Below, piece after piece: positions 8,166 through 18,094 of a stretch of 54,408 bases of DNA. The notes below the pieces were generated by a model that saw only the letters and a program-made list of their open reading frames with translations, searched no databases and had not been told where the DNA came from. Source of the stretch: JBBIGV01 sp037447335 (GTDB lineage: Bacteria; Bacteroidota; Ignavibacteria; Ignavibacteriales; Ignavibacteriaceae); assembly GCA_037447335.1 (NCBI GenBank), contig JBBIGV010000016.1:1-54408 (forward strand). The letters run 5' to 3'. The first letter of the stretch is position 1. Each line of letters begins with the position of its first letter. Made by a program: the position numbers and the translations under genes.

Positions 8166-9140
8166 TCAGAAACCGGCATTCCAGATTCCGTTCAAACCAA
8201 TACGAATTTCGGCATCTGCCAGCCCGGAATAGTTATCCTGATACCTAATACCCGAATCTACAAGCAGCCACCTGCTGACAAAGAAACGTAATCCAACGAC
8301 AGTCAGCATACGTCTGGCGGGTGTTAACGAGCCATCCGCTGCGCTAACCCTGAGATACGGAAATGACTGCACTTCAAGCATCAGGATAGTTCTTTCATTA
8401 AGCTGATACTCGGCTCCGCCAAAAAAATTCCAGACTTCACTTCTTAGCTGTCCTACCTGGGTATAAATTGAAGTCTCATCAAAAACAGTATAAACATTTT
8501 TGTAGCGAAGATCGGCGTAGTTTACACCGGCATGACCGGTTAGCTGCGCAGCGAGTTTCTTACTAACTGCAAGGAAAAGCGATGTGGTTCTTGAATCGTA
8601 ATTTACTTCCCGAACACCCATACGGTATAACCCTTCTGCAGTTGTTCTGATAAGCGAACTGCTGTTACGTGAAGGATTCCATGCATTGTTTGCTTTTATT
8701 CCTATTGAAACTCCGGGAATTTTTTGATCTTCGGTGAAGATTTTAAGGCGCATACCAACATTTGCGAAAGATTCATTTGAACTGAACATAGAACCAAGAA
8801 GCGATTCGCTGCTAAGTTCAATATCACCATAACCGCCAATACCGAGTGCGAGTGTGCCAAGGAACCCTGTGTTCTCTGCAAATCCAAATGATCCGCCGAG
8901 AAGTACGCTGACATCAAGCGAGTTCATTACTCTTGATGTCGGCGCTGTGAAAAGTCTGTTCACTGAATGAGGAAAAACGAAAGCAGAAACTTCTTCAACT
9001 TCGGAAGAATCTGCCTGTGCTGTAAGGTGTGTATTAAATAAAAAAAGAAAGGAAAGAAAAACTACAATTATGGAACAGACGGACAATCTTTCTGCACAGT
9101 AAATCTTTACAGGCAGAAGTGTTTTTATTTTTTGTAACAT
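8166..9140 (-). CDS. Predicted outer-membrane beta-barrel protein of unknown function
   Basis: 324 aa. A long N-terminal hydrophobic segment (IIVVFLSFLFLFNTHLTA, about residues 25-42) acts as the export signal. The rest alternates short amphipathic strands with Gly/Asn/Ser turns and ends in aromatic-rich strands, the pattern of an outer-membrane barrel or a PorV-like transport-associated protein. AGAGGGAT precedes the ATG. No named family is recognised. It has its own terminator. Confidence 0.65.
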   Translation of the reverse strand: MLQKIKTLLPVKIYCAERLSVCSIIVVFLSFLFLFNTHLTAQADSSEVEEVSAFVFPHSVNRLFTAPTSRVMNSLDVSVLLGGSFGFAENTGFLGTLALGIGGYGDIELSSESLLGSMFSSNESFANVGMRLKIFTEDQKIPGVSIGIKANNAWNPSRNSSSLIRTTAEGLYRMGVREVNYDSRTTSLFLAVSKKLAAQLTGHAGVNYADLRYKNVYTVFDETSIYTQVGQLRSEVWNFFGGAEYQLNERTILMLEVQSFPYLRVSAADGSLTPARRMLTVVGLRFFVSRWLLVDSGIRYQDNYSGLADAEIRIGLNGIWNAGF

Positions 9141-9231
9141 ATATCCCTCTGATAATTCACCTGTAACTAAATTATTTTTTAACAGTAAAGCAAGCTATAA
9201 ATTAAATGCAGCAGATTATTTTATTATCTAA

Positions 9232-9255
9232 AAAGGCTGCCCGTGAGCAGCCTTT
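9232..9255 (-). terminator. Terminator of the M14 peptidase gene
   Basis: A 9-bp stem AAAGGCTGC with GCAGCCTTT and a 6-base loop, followed by a T-rich run on the minus strand, begins 20 bases after the stop. Confidence 0.8.
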
Positions 9256-9275
9256 AACAGATTTCTAACATTATT

Positions 9276-11966
9276 TTACTTCATCACTATCATCTTACGT
9301 GTTTGAGTAAAGGAGCCTGATTTTATCGAATAGAAATAAACTCCGGAACCGATATTCAGTTCGTCAATGTTCAATTCGATGGTATGCCTGCCTGCTTCAT
9401 TGAATCCGTCAACTATTGTTGCAACCTCCGCGCCGAGTATGTTGAATATCTTTATCTCGACATGTCCTTCACGTGCAATGGAATAGTTTATTACCGTAGA
9501 TGGATTGAATGGATTGGGGTAATTCTGTGAGAGTGAATATTCTTTCTTTAGCTGGTAATCAACTTCAACCGGACCGTAAATTCTTGTGCTTCCGTCAAAA
9601 TCAATTTGTTTAAGGCGGTAAACATTTTTACCGCTGAATGGATTTTTATCCCGGTAACTATAGTTGGTTTTTTCGGAAGTAGTGCCCTTGCCGTTTATGA
9701 ATGAAATATTTTGCCATGCTGTGCTCTTATCGTTTCTCTTCTCAACAATGAAGCCGCTGTTATTTAACTCGGCTGCTGTTGTCCACTTTATAATAATCTC
9801 ATCGTCGGAAGCAAACGCTGTAAGGGATTGCATTTCTACCGGAATTACATTATAAACTATCACTCCTATATCATCAAGGTACCAACCATCGCGAACTCCC
9901 GATCCTTCAGTTCTCAACTGGAATTGAAATTTAACCTGGCTGGTTGCATAATTTGCAAGACTTATTTCCTCTCTCACCCAGTGAGGCATAAGCCCATCAT
10001 AAACCGGCTGCCCGTTAGGCTGAAAGCTGTTCACACCGGGCTGAGTGTATTTACCGGTAAGCGGTACCCACGAAGTACCGTTATTTGTACTGACTCTAAC
10101 CTGTCCATAATCCCAATTGTCTTCAATATCAAACTTCGTCCAGAATGACAATTGCGGATTGTTATACGTTGTGAGATTTATGGAATTAGTGAGAGTCATG
10201 GTTACGGTTGCATTATTAATATAATTGCCTAAACGGCTATCCGTGTAAGAAGCCGGCGCTGAATAAAATGTGGTTGTAGTTGCTTCCCACTTTGGCGAAT
10301 TTGATGGCGTTCCTGTAACAGTCCAGTTTACAAGAGGATTATTAACCGTATCAATAAACACATATTCCGGTACTCCCACGACGTACAGAAGGGTATCTCT
10401 GCTAATCACCAATCCCTGCATTGATGTTGTAAACAATAATTTTATCTCTGATTCGATAGGTGCGCCTGCATCAACGGTGAAAGTAAATGCATCATTAAGC
10501 GGTGCAGTTGTGCGTGCCGGCAATGAATCCATATAAGCAGTGCCATTTGTTATAGTTACATAAGGACTAAGAGATGTAATTTGTGCAGTAATGCCATGAC
10601 CAATAGCCAACCCTTTGTTCTTTAATGCTGCTGTCATCTCCATAGAAGTTCCCGGGTTAAAATACATCGGGTTTAAAGATGCACTGTTAAATACAACATA
10701 TTCACCCGCAACCCAGGCATGATATAAATTGGGTTTAACATTTATTTGTGCCAGCGGAATAATTCTGCTTTGCGGAGGCCAGAAGTAATCTGAAGAATTC
10801 CCGATCTCAACTGTATATCCGAAAATTTTATTTTTTGTAACCTGTTCGCCGTAAAGCCAATCACGTGCAGAACCGTTCGAATTGTAACCCAGTACCTGTG
10901 AGCCGGTACCAAATGCATAATTGTTAAACCGGGTCATATCATATGCAAACTCAAAGTAGGCGGCGCTGTCGGGCGTTTGTGCATTAATATATCCCCAGGG
11001 ATAAAGATAAGCATCCTGCCATGAATGCATGTTAAAATGAGTTTTAATATTCAAAGATTCAATTAAATCTCTCACTGCCTGTGCTTCCGGTTCAGAGAAA
11101 GGCGCGGGTCCGCGATAGGTTTCGCTGGATGGATTAGGACTTGACCCGCTGTTATCATATCCCCATTTGTAGCTGTAATTTCTGTTAAGATCAACTCCAA
11201 AACTTCCGTCGCCATTATTGCGCCGATTCTTTCTCCACATACCGCCGCCGTTCGGATTGGTTTGGCGGTTTCTTTCATATCCATCCGGGTTATAAACCGG
11301 AACACAGAAAATTTCTCTGTTATTAACAAGATATGTTACCTCGGGATCAGTTCCATAATTTTCGAGAAGGTAGTACATAAAGTATATCAAAGTCGCCATA
11401 GATTGCGGCTCTCTTGCATGAATAAGAGCATCATATCCTGCCTGCGGTTCATTTTCGGCAACGTTAGGATTGTCTGAAATTTTTGCAGCCCATATTGTTC
11501 TGCCTTCGTGACTGGTTCCGATTGGAAACTTTTGCGTGATAAGATTCGGATATTGTGCATACATCGAATTAAGCTGCGCAATAGCTTCTGCGTAGGTATA
11601 GAATCCACCCATCGAACCGTATCCAAAGCCCGAAACTCCGTAATCCGTCTGGCTTTGCTGGATTGCAGCCTGCATTTCCGATTCGGTCATTTTAGGTAAT
11701 GAGTTATAATATTCAAACCAGTCATCTATAATGATTTCGTATCCGAAACCAAGCGATTGTATTATTGAGAATTCTTCATCACTTACAAAAAAAGAGATAG
11801 ACATATCTTTATCAACCCGCGAATGCTCAATATCTACGCCAGTTGATGCGAGTACCTGCAGTTCGTCAGCATTACTTAAATAGACTTTTACCTGTTTGTA
11901 GTTCTGCGAAAAGCCGGAAATGCTGAGTAAAAGGATGAGTGATATAAAAAGCAGTGTTTTGTTCAT
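9276..11966 (-). CDS. Secreted M14 zinc carboxypeptidase with T9SS C-terminal sorting domain
   Basis: An 896-aa extracellular peptidase. A signal peptide (1-20) is followed by a propeptide and the M14 domain. The zinc ligands are His183 and Glu186 (HAREP) and His314 (FNMHSW); the catalytic Glu is Glu387 (GYTVEIG). VDLNRNY near 258 and NPDGYERNR near 226 are typical of the family. A MAM/immune-inhibitor-like beta-sandwich around residues 570-720 ends DGWYLDDIGV. The last 90 residues start SQNYPNPFNPST and end KMIVMK, the type A sorting signal for the type IX secretion system. Surface attachment or release into the medium is expected. Likely role: trimming amino acids from external peptides. 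Confidence 0.9.
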   Translation of the reverse strand: MNKTLLFISLILLLSISGFSQNYKQVKVYLSNADELQVLASTGVDIEHSRVDKDMSISFFVSDEEFSIIQSLGFGYEIIIDDWFEYYNSLPKMTESEMQAAIQQSQTDYGVSGFGYGSMGGFYTYAEAIAQLNSMYAQYPNLITQKFPIGTSHEGRTIWAAKISDNPNVAENEPQAGYDALIHAREPQSMATLIYFMYYLLENYGTDPEVTYLVNNREIFCVPVYNPDGYERNRQTNPNGGGMWRKNRRNNGDGSFGVDLNRNYSYKWGYDNSGSSPNPSSETYRGPAPFSEPEAQAVRDLIESLNIKTHFNMHSWQDAYLYPWGYINAQTPDSAAYFEFAYDMTRFNNYAFGTGSQVLGYNSNGSARDWLYGEQVTKNKIFGYTVEIGNSSDYFWPPQSRIIPLAQINVKPNLYHAWVAGEYVVFNSASLNPMYFNPGTSMEMTAALKNKGLAIGHGITAQITSLSPYVTITNGTAYMDSLPARTTAPLNDAFTFTVDAGAPIESEIKLLFTTSMQGLVISRDTLLYVVGVPEYVFIDTVNNPLVNWTVTGTPSNSPKWEATTTTFYSAPASYTDSRLGNYINNATVTMTLTNSINLTTYNNPQLSFWTKFDIEDNWDYGQVRVSTNNGTSWVPLTGKYTQPGVNSFQPNGQPVYDGLMPHWVREEISLANYATSQVKFQFQLRTEGSGVRDGWYLDDIGVIVYNVIPVEMQSLTAFASDDEIIIKWTTAAELNNSGFIVEKRNDKSTAWQNISFINGKGTTSEKTNYSYRDKNPFSGKNVYRLKQIDFDGSTRIYGPVEVDYQLKKEYSLSQNYPNPFNPSTVINYSIAREGHVEIKIFNILGAEVATIVDGFNEAGRHTIELNIDELNIGSGVYFYSIKSGSFTQTRKMIVMK

Positions 11967-12108
11967 TTTACCATCCGGGAATATTTGAATTTCAAGTTAA
12001 ACGTCTCTCCCTGTTTTTACCGGAATCTGGGAGAACAAGAATTAAAAATCTTTTAGGAAAAATAATGATTTATAAATTCATTCCAAGCAAAAATATTTTA
12101 CAATCATT

Positions 12109-13356
12109 TCAGGTTTGCTGTGCTGAATCAATCTGAACATCAAGAGTTTCGCCTTCGGAGCGGGCAATAACCACAGCGCCGCATGTGTCACTCCATACAT
12201 TAACCATCGTTCTGCACATGTCGAGGATCCTGTCAACTGCCAGAATTAATCCTACTCCTTCAAGCGGAAGACCAACAGCAGTCAGAACTACAGACATCAT
12301 CACCAATCCAGCCATTGGTATACCGGCAGCGCCTATAGAGGCAAGCAGTGCAGTTATCACTACAATTCCATGCTGAACCAAAGTCAGTTCAACACCATAA
12401 GCCTGTGCAATGAACATGACAGCAACACACTCATAAAGAGCTGTGCCGTCCATATTAACTGTTGCACCAAGCGGTAATACAAAGCTTGTTGTTTTGTTTG
12501 ATACGCCCGATTTTTTTTCAACAGCCTGCATTGTGAAGGGTAATGTTGCAGAAGATGACGAGGTTGAAAATGCTGTTAGCAGAGGCGTAGTCATATTTTG
12601 AGCATGCTGCCAAGGACTTACCTTCCCGTAAATTCTTAATATCAGCGGAAGGGTTAACATTGCATGAAATGATAATCCTAAAAGTACGGTAATCATATAT
12701 AAACCGAGGCTCTCAACCGTTCGTAACAATGCTTCTGTATCGCTTGCCTGTTCAGCAACAATGCCGGTAACGATCCCGAAAATACCGATTGGCGCAAATT
12801 TGATTATAAAAGAAGTAATCTTCATCATCACTTCAAAGCCACTGTTGAAGAAAATGATCAGCGGATCACTGTATTTTTTTGCAATCTGAGTGAGGAAGTA
12901 ACCGACAAGTATCGCGAAAAAAATAATTGCCAGCATATCTGCCGCTGCCATTGCTTCAAATATATTTGTGGGAACCATCCGCAGCAGAATGTTCCCTAAT
13001 CCTTCCGATACTATAGCGAGGTCACTTACATCTTTTTTTAATCCAATATCAATTCCCACACCCGGTCTGATGGTATTAACAAACATAAGTCCAATGATAA
13101 TCGCGAAGAGACTTGTTGTAATGTAATACGTAATTGTTTTCAAACCGAGCTTGCCAAGATTTTTTGCCCCGCCGATATTTGAAACACCTGATACAATCGA
13201 AGTAATTATAAGCGGAACTATAATCATCTTTAGCGCTCTTAAAAACAGATCGCCAAGCCAGGTTACGTACCCGGCATATTCCGTAAAGTAAAGACCGAAG
13301 ATTACGGCAATTACAAAAGCAATTAATATCTGCCAGTGAAGCTGAAGTTTAAGCAT
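12109..13356 (-). CDS. Dicarboxylate/amino acid:cation symporter (DAACS family)
   Basis: A 415-aa inner-membrane secondary transporter for acidic or neutral amino acids or C4-dicarboxylates, driven by Na+ or H+. The family serine-rich hairpin TSSSSATLPFTM, the substrate motif NMDGTALYE, and the hairpin GAAGIPMAGL are all present, in the correct order after six N-terminal hydrophobic spans. Substrate choice between glutamate/aspartate, Ser/Thr and dicarboxylates is not readable here. It is near the M14 peptidase, which would supply amino acids, but there is no operon link beyond shared strand. Confidence 0.9.
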   Translation of the reverse strand: MLKLQLHWQILIAFVIAVIFGLYFTEYAGYVTWLGDLFLRALKMIIVPLIITSIVSGVSNIGGAKNLGKLGLKTITYYITTSLFAIIIGLMFVNTIRPGVGIDIGLKKDVSDLAIVSEGLGNILLRMVPTNIFEAMAAADMLAIIFFAILVGYFLTQIAKKYSDPLIIFFNSGFEVMMKITSFIIKFAPIGIFGIVTGIVAEQASDTEALLRTVESLGLYMITVLLGLSFHAMLTLPLILRIYGKVSPWQHAQNMTTPLLTAFSTSSSSATLPFTMQAVEKKSGVSNKTTSFVLPLGATVNMDGTALYECVAVMFIAQAYGVELTLVQHGIVVITALLASIGAAGIPMAGLVMMSVVLTAVGLPLEGVGLILAVDRILDMCRTMVNVWSDTCGAVVIARSEGETLDVQIDSAQQT

Positions 13357-13435
13357 AATTCTGATTTGTCTTTTGAAGGTGAGATTTTGTACGGGTCAAT
13401 ATCATATAAGTATAAATTTTCTGAGACCGAACTTA

Positions 13436-14566
13436 TCATAAAAGATGACTAAGTATTTCATCACAAACGGCATATCCCTTTCTTGTAAGCCTGATGTTGT
13501 TCTCATCCAGATTAAGAAAACCGTTGTTCTTTAATAATTTAAAATAATCATATTTTTGCATTAACCAATCATCGCCGAACTTCTTTTTATGCTCATAAAG
13601 CTTAAGCCCGCTGCTTCTTAATGCAAGCATAACGTATTCGTTTAATTCCTGTTCTGGTGAAATTAGTTCTGAAGATGATTGTGCATGGCCGTTCTTATTA
13701 AGCTCGGTTATGTATCTGTGAAGACTTGAATAGTTGTGCCATCTTTTACCATTCATAAAAGAATGCGCTGAGGTACCCAAGCCAAGGTAATCTTTGTAAT
13801 GCCAGTATGCGTTGTTGTGGAGGCATTCATAACCATCCAAAGCAAAGTTTGAGACTTCATACTGATGAAATCCATGTTCTTCAAAAAAATCAATGGTTAA
13901 TTCATACAAATCTGCGTCATAATCTTCATTCTGAAGGGTTACTTTCCCGTCAAGAACCATTTTATTGAGAATTGTACCCCTTTCAAGTATTAAGCTGTAC
14001 GCTGATATATGTTTGACAGGAAGTTCGATAGCTGTTCTAAGATTTGAAAGCCATTTCTGTTTTGTCTGCCCGGGAAGATTAAAAATCAGATCAACACTGA
14101 TATTGTCAAATCCTGCGTTTGCAGTATTGTGAACTGTTTCAATGGCGGTTTCTTTATTGTGAATTCTTGTAAGGAATTTTAATTCATCCTCGTGAAAAGA
14201 TTGTATTCCAATACTGATACGATTAATGCCGGATTGTAAGAATAATTCAAGTTTATTTTTATCAACAGTGCCGGGATTTGTTTCGAGGGTTATTTCCGGT
14301 TTTTCAGTGAAGTTGAAGAAGCCTGATGCTGTGTTAATCAGTTCACCGATATATTCAGGTTCCATAAATGACGGCGTGCCTCCGCCAAAGTAAATTGAAG
14401 TGAATTTTCTTTCATCTTTCAGCAAGCCGGCATAATAACTCATCTCCGATTTTAAAGATGATAAATAAGGAACGACATTATCGTATGCTATGATTGAATA
14501 AAAATCACAATAAATACATTTGTGATCGCAGAAAGGTATATGAATGTATAATGCAGTTTCTTTCAC
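13436..14566 (-). CDS. hemW: Radical SAM protein HemW (heme chaperone-like)
   Basis: 376 aa with the radical SAM cluster motif CDHKCIYC (Cys13, Cys17, Cys20) right after YIHIPF, then FGGGTPSF and the C-terminal HemN-like domain with HNNAYWHYKDYLGLGTSAHS, which distinguishes HemW/HemN relatives. It lacks the N-terminal extension of true coproporphyrinogen dehydrogenase HemN. HemW binds heme and is thought to deliver it to membrane proteins in the cytoplasm. It is single, with a terminator of the next gene on the same strand at 14699-14723. Confidence 0.88.
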   Translation of the reverse strand: MKETALYIHIPFCDHKCIYCDFYSIIAYDNVVPYLSSLKSEMSYYAGLLKDERKFTSIYFGGGTPSFMEPEYIGELINTASGFFNFTEKPEITLETNPGTVDKNKLELFLQSGINRISIGIQSFHEDELKFLTRIHNKETAIETVHNTANAGFDNISVDLIFNLPGQTKQKWLSNLRTAIELPVKHISAYSLILERGTILNKMVLDGKVTLQNEDYDADLYELTIDFFEEHGFHQYEVSNFALDGYECLHNNAYWHYKDYLGLGTSAHSFMNGKRWHNYSSLHRYITELNKNGHAQSSSELISPEQELNEYVMLALRSSGLKLYEHKKKFGDDWLMQKYDYFKLLKNNGFLNLDENNIRLTRKGYAVCDEILSHLL

Positions 14567-14698
14567 TCTGCTCTGTGCTCTAAGTGTTTTTGAAATTCGT
14601 TAAAACAATATAACAAGACCACAATGTTCCTGGAAGAAATTATGCTCTTGCACATACGCGAATATCGAAGCAGCATTCAAATATATTTAAAATAAAAA

Positions 14699-14723
14699 GA
14701 CCCCTGGCAGCTAAACAGGGGTC
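14699..14723 (-). terminator. Terminator after the 14742 lipoprotein gene
   Basis: GACCCCTG pairs with CAGGGGTC across a 9-base loop; the minus strand then reads TCTTTTTATTTT. It is a textbook rho-independent terminator 18 bases after the stop. Confidence 0.88.
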
Positions 14724-14741
14724 AATTCAAATTTTTATAAA

Positions 14742-15287
14742 TTATAACTCAGCTTCGCCGTAGAATAAAATATCAACAACACCTTTTATATCGAAGTTAC
14801 TGCCGGTAGGAGTAACGTTACTGCCGCTGATTATTGCTCTGAAACATGCATTCGGATTAGCATCCAGATACGCATTTACAAGGTCAATTTCTGCCTGCGT
14901 TAATTGCAAATTGAGAGGCACATTATCGGGAAGATAATCAGCCGGTTTTATATTAGGATATGAACGAGTCATGAGTAATTGATTTGTATCGGTTCTCCAG
15001 ACCTCAATCACGATTGTTCCTTGCACATCTGCCGGCACAACAGTAGTTATTCTGAATACTGCTTCTACAAGGGATAAATTTTTAAACTTATCCCTGTATT
15101 CCTGAAAGCTGGATGACTGATCCATACAAACATCTTCGGTAGATACGGGGTTAGCATTAGTAATTGCGAATTTAAATACAATAGGAATATTAAGCGGTAA
15201 ATTTTCAAACTTATCACAAGCATTGAACGTAATAAGTGAAAAGATCACGAGGGCAGTTAACGGAATAGTTAAAATTAGTTTTTTCAT
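14742..15287 (-). CDS. Predicted lipoprotein of unknown function
   Basis: The start chosen is the ATG at 15287, preceded by CCAGGAGAACAAA; a longer frame would overlap the leader. The 181-aa product starts MKKLILTIPLTALVIFSL and has a lipobox-like ITFNAC, so it is probably a lipoprotein. The mature part contains beta strands and the segment FRITTVVPADVQGTIVIEVW, suggesting a beta-sandwich. It is directly downstream of the 15301-16179 envelope protein (13-bp gap), so the two form an operon and may act together. No family recognised. Confidence 0.7.
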   Translation of the reverse strand: MKKLILTIPLTALVIFSLITFNACDKFENLPLNIPIVFKFAITNANPVSTEDVCMDQSSSFQEYRDKFKNLSLVEAVFRITTVVPADVQGTIVIEVWRTDTNQLLMTRSYPNIKPADYLPDNVPLNLQLTQAEIDLVNAYLDANPNACFRAIISGSNVTPTGSNFDIKGVVDILFYGEAEL

Positions 15288-15300
15288 TTTGTTCTCCTGG

Positions 15301-16179
15301 TTAAAATTCAAAAGATAAGCCGCTGGAAATCACTGATTGTGAACCAAGGCTGAAGTCAAGATTTAATACAACCACAGCAAGAGTTAAAGCGCCGCCAAGT
15401 GTAAATCTGAAGTTATTGTCACCATCTATACTAACAGTAGTTTTTTTATCTTGCTGCAAACCGGGGTCTCCGCTGTTCGGGTCGCCTTTTATTTCATAAG
15501 TAACCTCAAAGGTAGTTGACTCGTATTGCAAGCCGCCATATAGTGTAAATATTCCGAATGATTTACTTGCATGTGCATTAAATCCGATGTTCTTCAGGTC
15601 AACTAAGTCAGTAACTGTAAGGCTGTTATAGAGGAATTGCACAGCTATGTCTACCGGAACAAGCGGAATGTACCTGCTGACACTGTGTCGGAGACCAAAT
15701 CCGAAAAAGTTCAGATCTGTTTCGCCAAGTGAAATTTTCGGAAAATACCTCAACATCAATTCGGAACCCATAAAACTGCCTGCTACCTGTGGTATTGCAA
15801 AAGGAACTGATGTGACGTCGATCCCGGAAGGATAAACAATGTAACCGCCGGGTCCGGCAAACGCCTTTCCATCTTTACCAAAAATTGTAGCGGTTGATGA
15901 AGAAGTATAGCCCGGTGGAACTGTTGGCGTAAATGTAGTTTGATCATCCGGAACCAAAATATACATCGCTCTGAAACTTATTGAAAAACCAAAGAGGTCG
16001 GGGATGCTTGCAGAGTGATAAGCGCCTGAGTTAAGAGCTGTTCCTAATGCTGTAGCGAATGGCTGCGCATAGCTTTTCAGATTGTTTTCGCTTAGTTTCT
16101 CAAAGCGATCGCCTACTTGTGCATATGCGGCTGAGGTGAGGAACAGACCGAACAGAAGTGCAATCGTAAATTTCCTCAT
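15301..16179 (-). CDS. Predicted outer-membrane protein of unknown function
   Basis: 292 aa with a clean signal peptide (MRKFTIALLFGLFLTSAAYA, cleaved before QVGDRF). The mature protein shows repeated amphipathic strands and ends in a hydrophobic/aromatic strand VISSGLSFEF, as in outer-membrane barrels. It resembles DUF6588-type proteins of Bacteroidota, but I am not certain of that assignment. AGGAGATTAGT precedes the start. It is the first gene of a two-gene operon with the lipoprotein and ends in the terminator at 14699. Confidence 0.68.
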   Translation of the reverse strand: MRKFTIALLFGLFLTSAAYAQVGDRFEKLSENNLKSYAQPFATALGTALNSGAYHSASIPDLFGFSISFRAMYILVPDDQTTFTPTVPPGYTSSSTATIFGKDGKAFAGPGGYIVYPSGIDVTSVPFAIPQVAGSFMGSELMLRYFPKISLGETDLNFFGFGLRHSVSRYIPLVPVDIAVQFLYNSLTVTDLVDLKNIGFNAHASKSFGIFTLYGGLQYESTTFEVTYEIKGDPNSGDPGLQQDKKTTVSIDGDNNFRFTLGGALTLAVVVLNLDFSLGSQSVISSGLSFEF

Positions 16180-16289
16180 ACTAATCTCCTTTTGTTAAGT
16201 TATTGAAAGTTTTTTTTCGCTGTCTCAATCTAATTTCAGCATAAAATTACTGCAAGTCAATACCGTAAAAGTGTTAATTTTTTAACAAA

Positions 16290-17993
16290 TCATCTTTTTA
16301 ACAGTTCTTTAGCGCCGGTAAGAGCGGCATCGGTCACATTTTCGCCGCTCAGAAGCCGTGCAACCTCTTTAACCCGTTCCTCAGAAGTTAATTTTTTGAT
16401 CAAACTGGTTACCCGTCCATTTATATTTTCTTTAGAAATAGTATAGTGATGGTCTGCTAAAGCTGATATTTGCGGTAGGTGCGTTATTGCAATTAGCTGG
16501 TGAGAAGAGGCAAGTGATTTCATTGTTAATCCAACTTTCCTGGCAATTCTGCCGCTTACTCCGGTGTCAATTTCATCAAAAATAAGAAGTGGAAGTTTGT
16601 CAGATTTGGCAAGAATGCTTTTTAATGCAAGCATTATTCTTGAAACTTCACCACCGGAGGCAACCTTAACTAGCGGCTTTAAGTCTTCACCGGCATTTGT
16701 TGATATAAAAAATTCTGCGGAGTCATATCCATGTTTGTCAAATAAATATTTTTTACCATCAATTAATAAAAAATCCTGGCTGTCATCATCAGAAGGATGA
16801 TTTTCAATATTAACTTTGAATGCCGGTTCCTGTATTCCCAGTTCTTTTAAAGTATTTACAATTTCTTTAGCTACAGCGCCTGCGGCTTTTTTTCTTTTTG
16901 ATGAGAGTATAGCCGCTGCTTTGCCGCACTCAGAACGTAATTGTTCTATCTGTTTCTCAAGCTTTAAAATGTTATCAGCAAAGTTTTCTGCAGACTCAAA
17001 CTCTTCGCCGATTTTCTTTCTGTATTCTAAAACTGATTTTATTGAGCCGCCATACTTTTTCTTCAAAAGATTTACAGCGCCAAGCCGGTCTCTTAAATTG
17101 TTCAACTCTGACTGATCAAGGTTAATGCGGGAATTATATTTCCTTAGAAATTCAGAAATATCATTAATAATTGAGAGGGCGCTTTGCGCTTCATTCAGAG
17201 ATTCACCGAAGGTCTTATCAATATCAGCAAGCAGTTCTATCTTCTTTAAAGAATTAACTAATGAATCCCTCAGAGAGTTTTCCGAATTATAAAGTGATTC
17301 GTAAAGATCATTTGTCAGTTCAAGCAGCTTCTCAGAGTTTTCCAGTATGTTTAGTTGTTCCGTAATGGTTTCCTCTTCCCCTTCCTGTGGTGCGACCGCA
17401 TCAATTTCTTTTATCTGATAGGAATAAATTTCCTTTTTTTCTTTTAAGGAAAATTCTTTCTCTTTCAGTTCTTTAAGATGAAGGGATACTTCTTTCAGTT
17501 GTTTTTTTAGTCCGGTGAACTCAGCCAGTAATTCATAATTATTGCAGTATTGATCAAGAAATTCAATATGTGTATCTGATCTTAGTAATGATTGATGTTC
17601 GTGCTGCCCGTGCAAATCAACAAGAAGGTTGCCAAGTTCTTTTATAAGATATAATTGAACGGGTGTATCATTAACAAAACAGCGATTGGAACCCTTCAGA
17701 GAGATTTCACGGCGAATGATCATTTCTTCAGATTGTTCAATATCATTCTCTTCGAGCAGTGAAGCTACTTTACTATTTCCGCCGACCTCAAAAACCCCTT
17801 CAACAACAGCTTTTTGCGCACCCTTCCTTATTACATCTGTTGAAGCGCGTTCGCCAAGCAGCAGGCTCATCGCATCTATTAATATTGATTTACCGGCTCC
17901 TGTTTCGCCTGTAATAATATTCAGCCCGCGTCCAAACTCAATATTAATTTCTTCAATTAACGCGTAATCTTTTACTAAAAGATTTTTCAGCAT
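16290..17993 (-). CDS. recN: DNA repair protein RecN
   Basis: A 567-aa SMC-like ATPase that acts early in double-strand-break repair. Walker A is GETGAGKS at residues 29-36, with the RecN opening MLKNLLVKDYALIEEI. A long coiled-coil region occupies about residues 150-370. The C-terminal part has the ABC signature VASGGEVSRIML, Walker B LLIFDEIDTGVSG and the His loop ITHLPQISA. Length is normal for the family. It is on the minus strand between the envelope operon and the Nudix gene, with no overlaps. Confidence 0.95.
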   Translation of the reverse strand: MLKNLLVKDYALIEEINIEFGRGLNIITGETGAGKSILIDAMSLLLGERASTDVIRKGAQKAVVEGVFEVGGNSKVASLLEENDIEQSEEMIIRREISLKGSNRCFVNDTPVQLYLIKELGNLLVDLHGQHEHQSLLRSDTHIEFLDQYCNNYELLAEFTGLKKQLKEVSLHLKELKEKEFSLKEKKEIYSYQIKEIDAVAPQEGEEETITEQLNILENSEKLLELTNDLYESLYNSENSLRDSLVNSLKKIELLADIDKTFGESLNEAQSALSIINDISEFLRKYNSRINLDQSELNNLRDRLGAVNLLKKKYGGSIKSVLEYRKKIGEEFESAENFADNILKLEKQIEQLRSECGKAAAILSSKRKKAAGAVAKEIVNTLKELGIQEPAFKVNIENHPSDDDSQDFLLIDGKKYLFDKHGYDSAEFFISTNAGEDLKPLVKVASGGEVSRIMLALKSILAKSDKLPLLIFDEIDTGVSGRIARKVGLTMKSLASSHQLIAITHLPQISALADHHYTISKENINGRVTSLIKKLTSEERVKEVARLLSGENVTDAALTGAKELLKR

Positions 17994-18094
17994 TGGTTTT
18001 TAATCTTGTTGAAGGAAGATATACAAGTGCATAACTGATTTAATGATTTTACCTGAGCTAATTTAGCTGTTTTGGGTAGGAATATCAAAAGAGA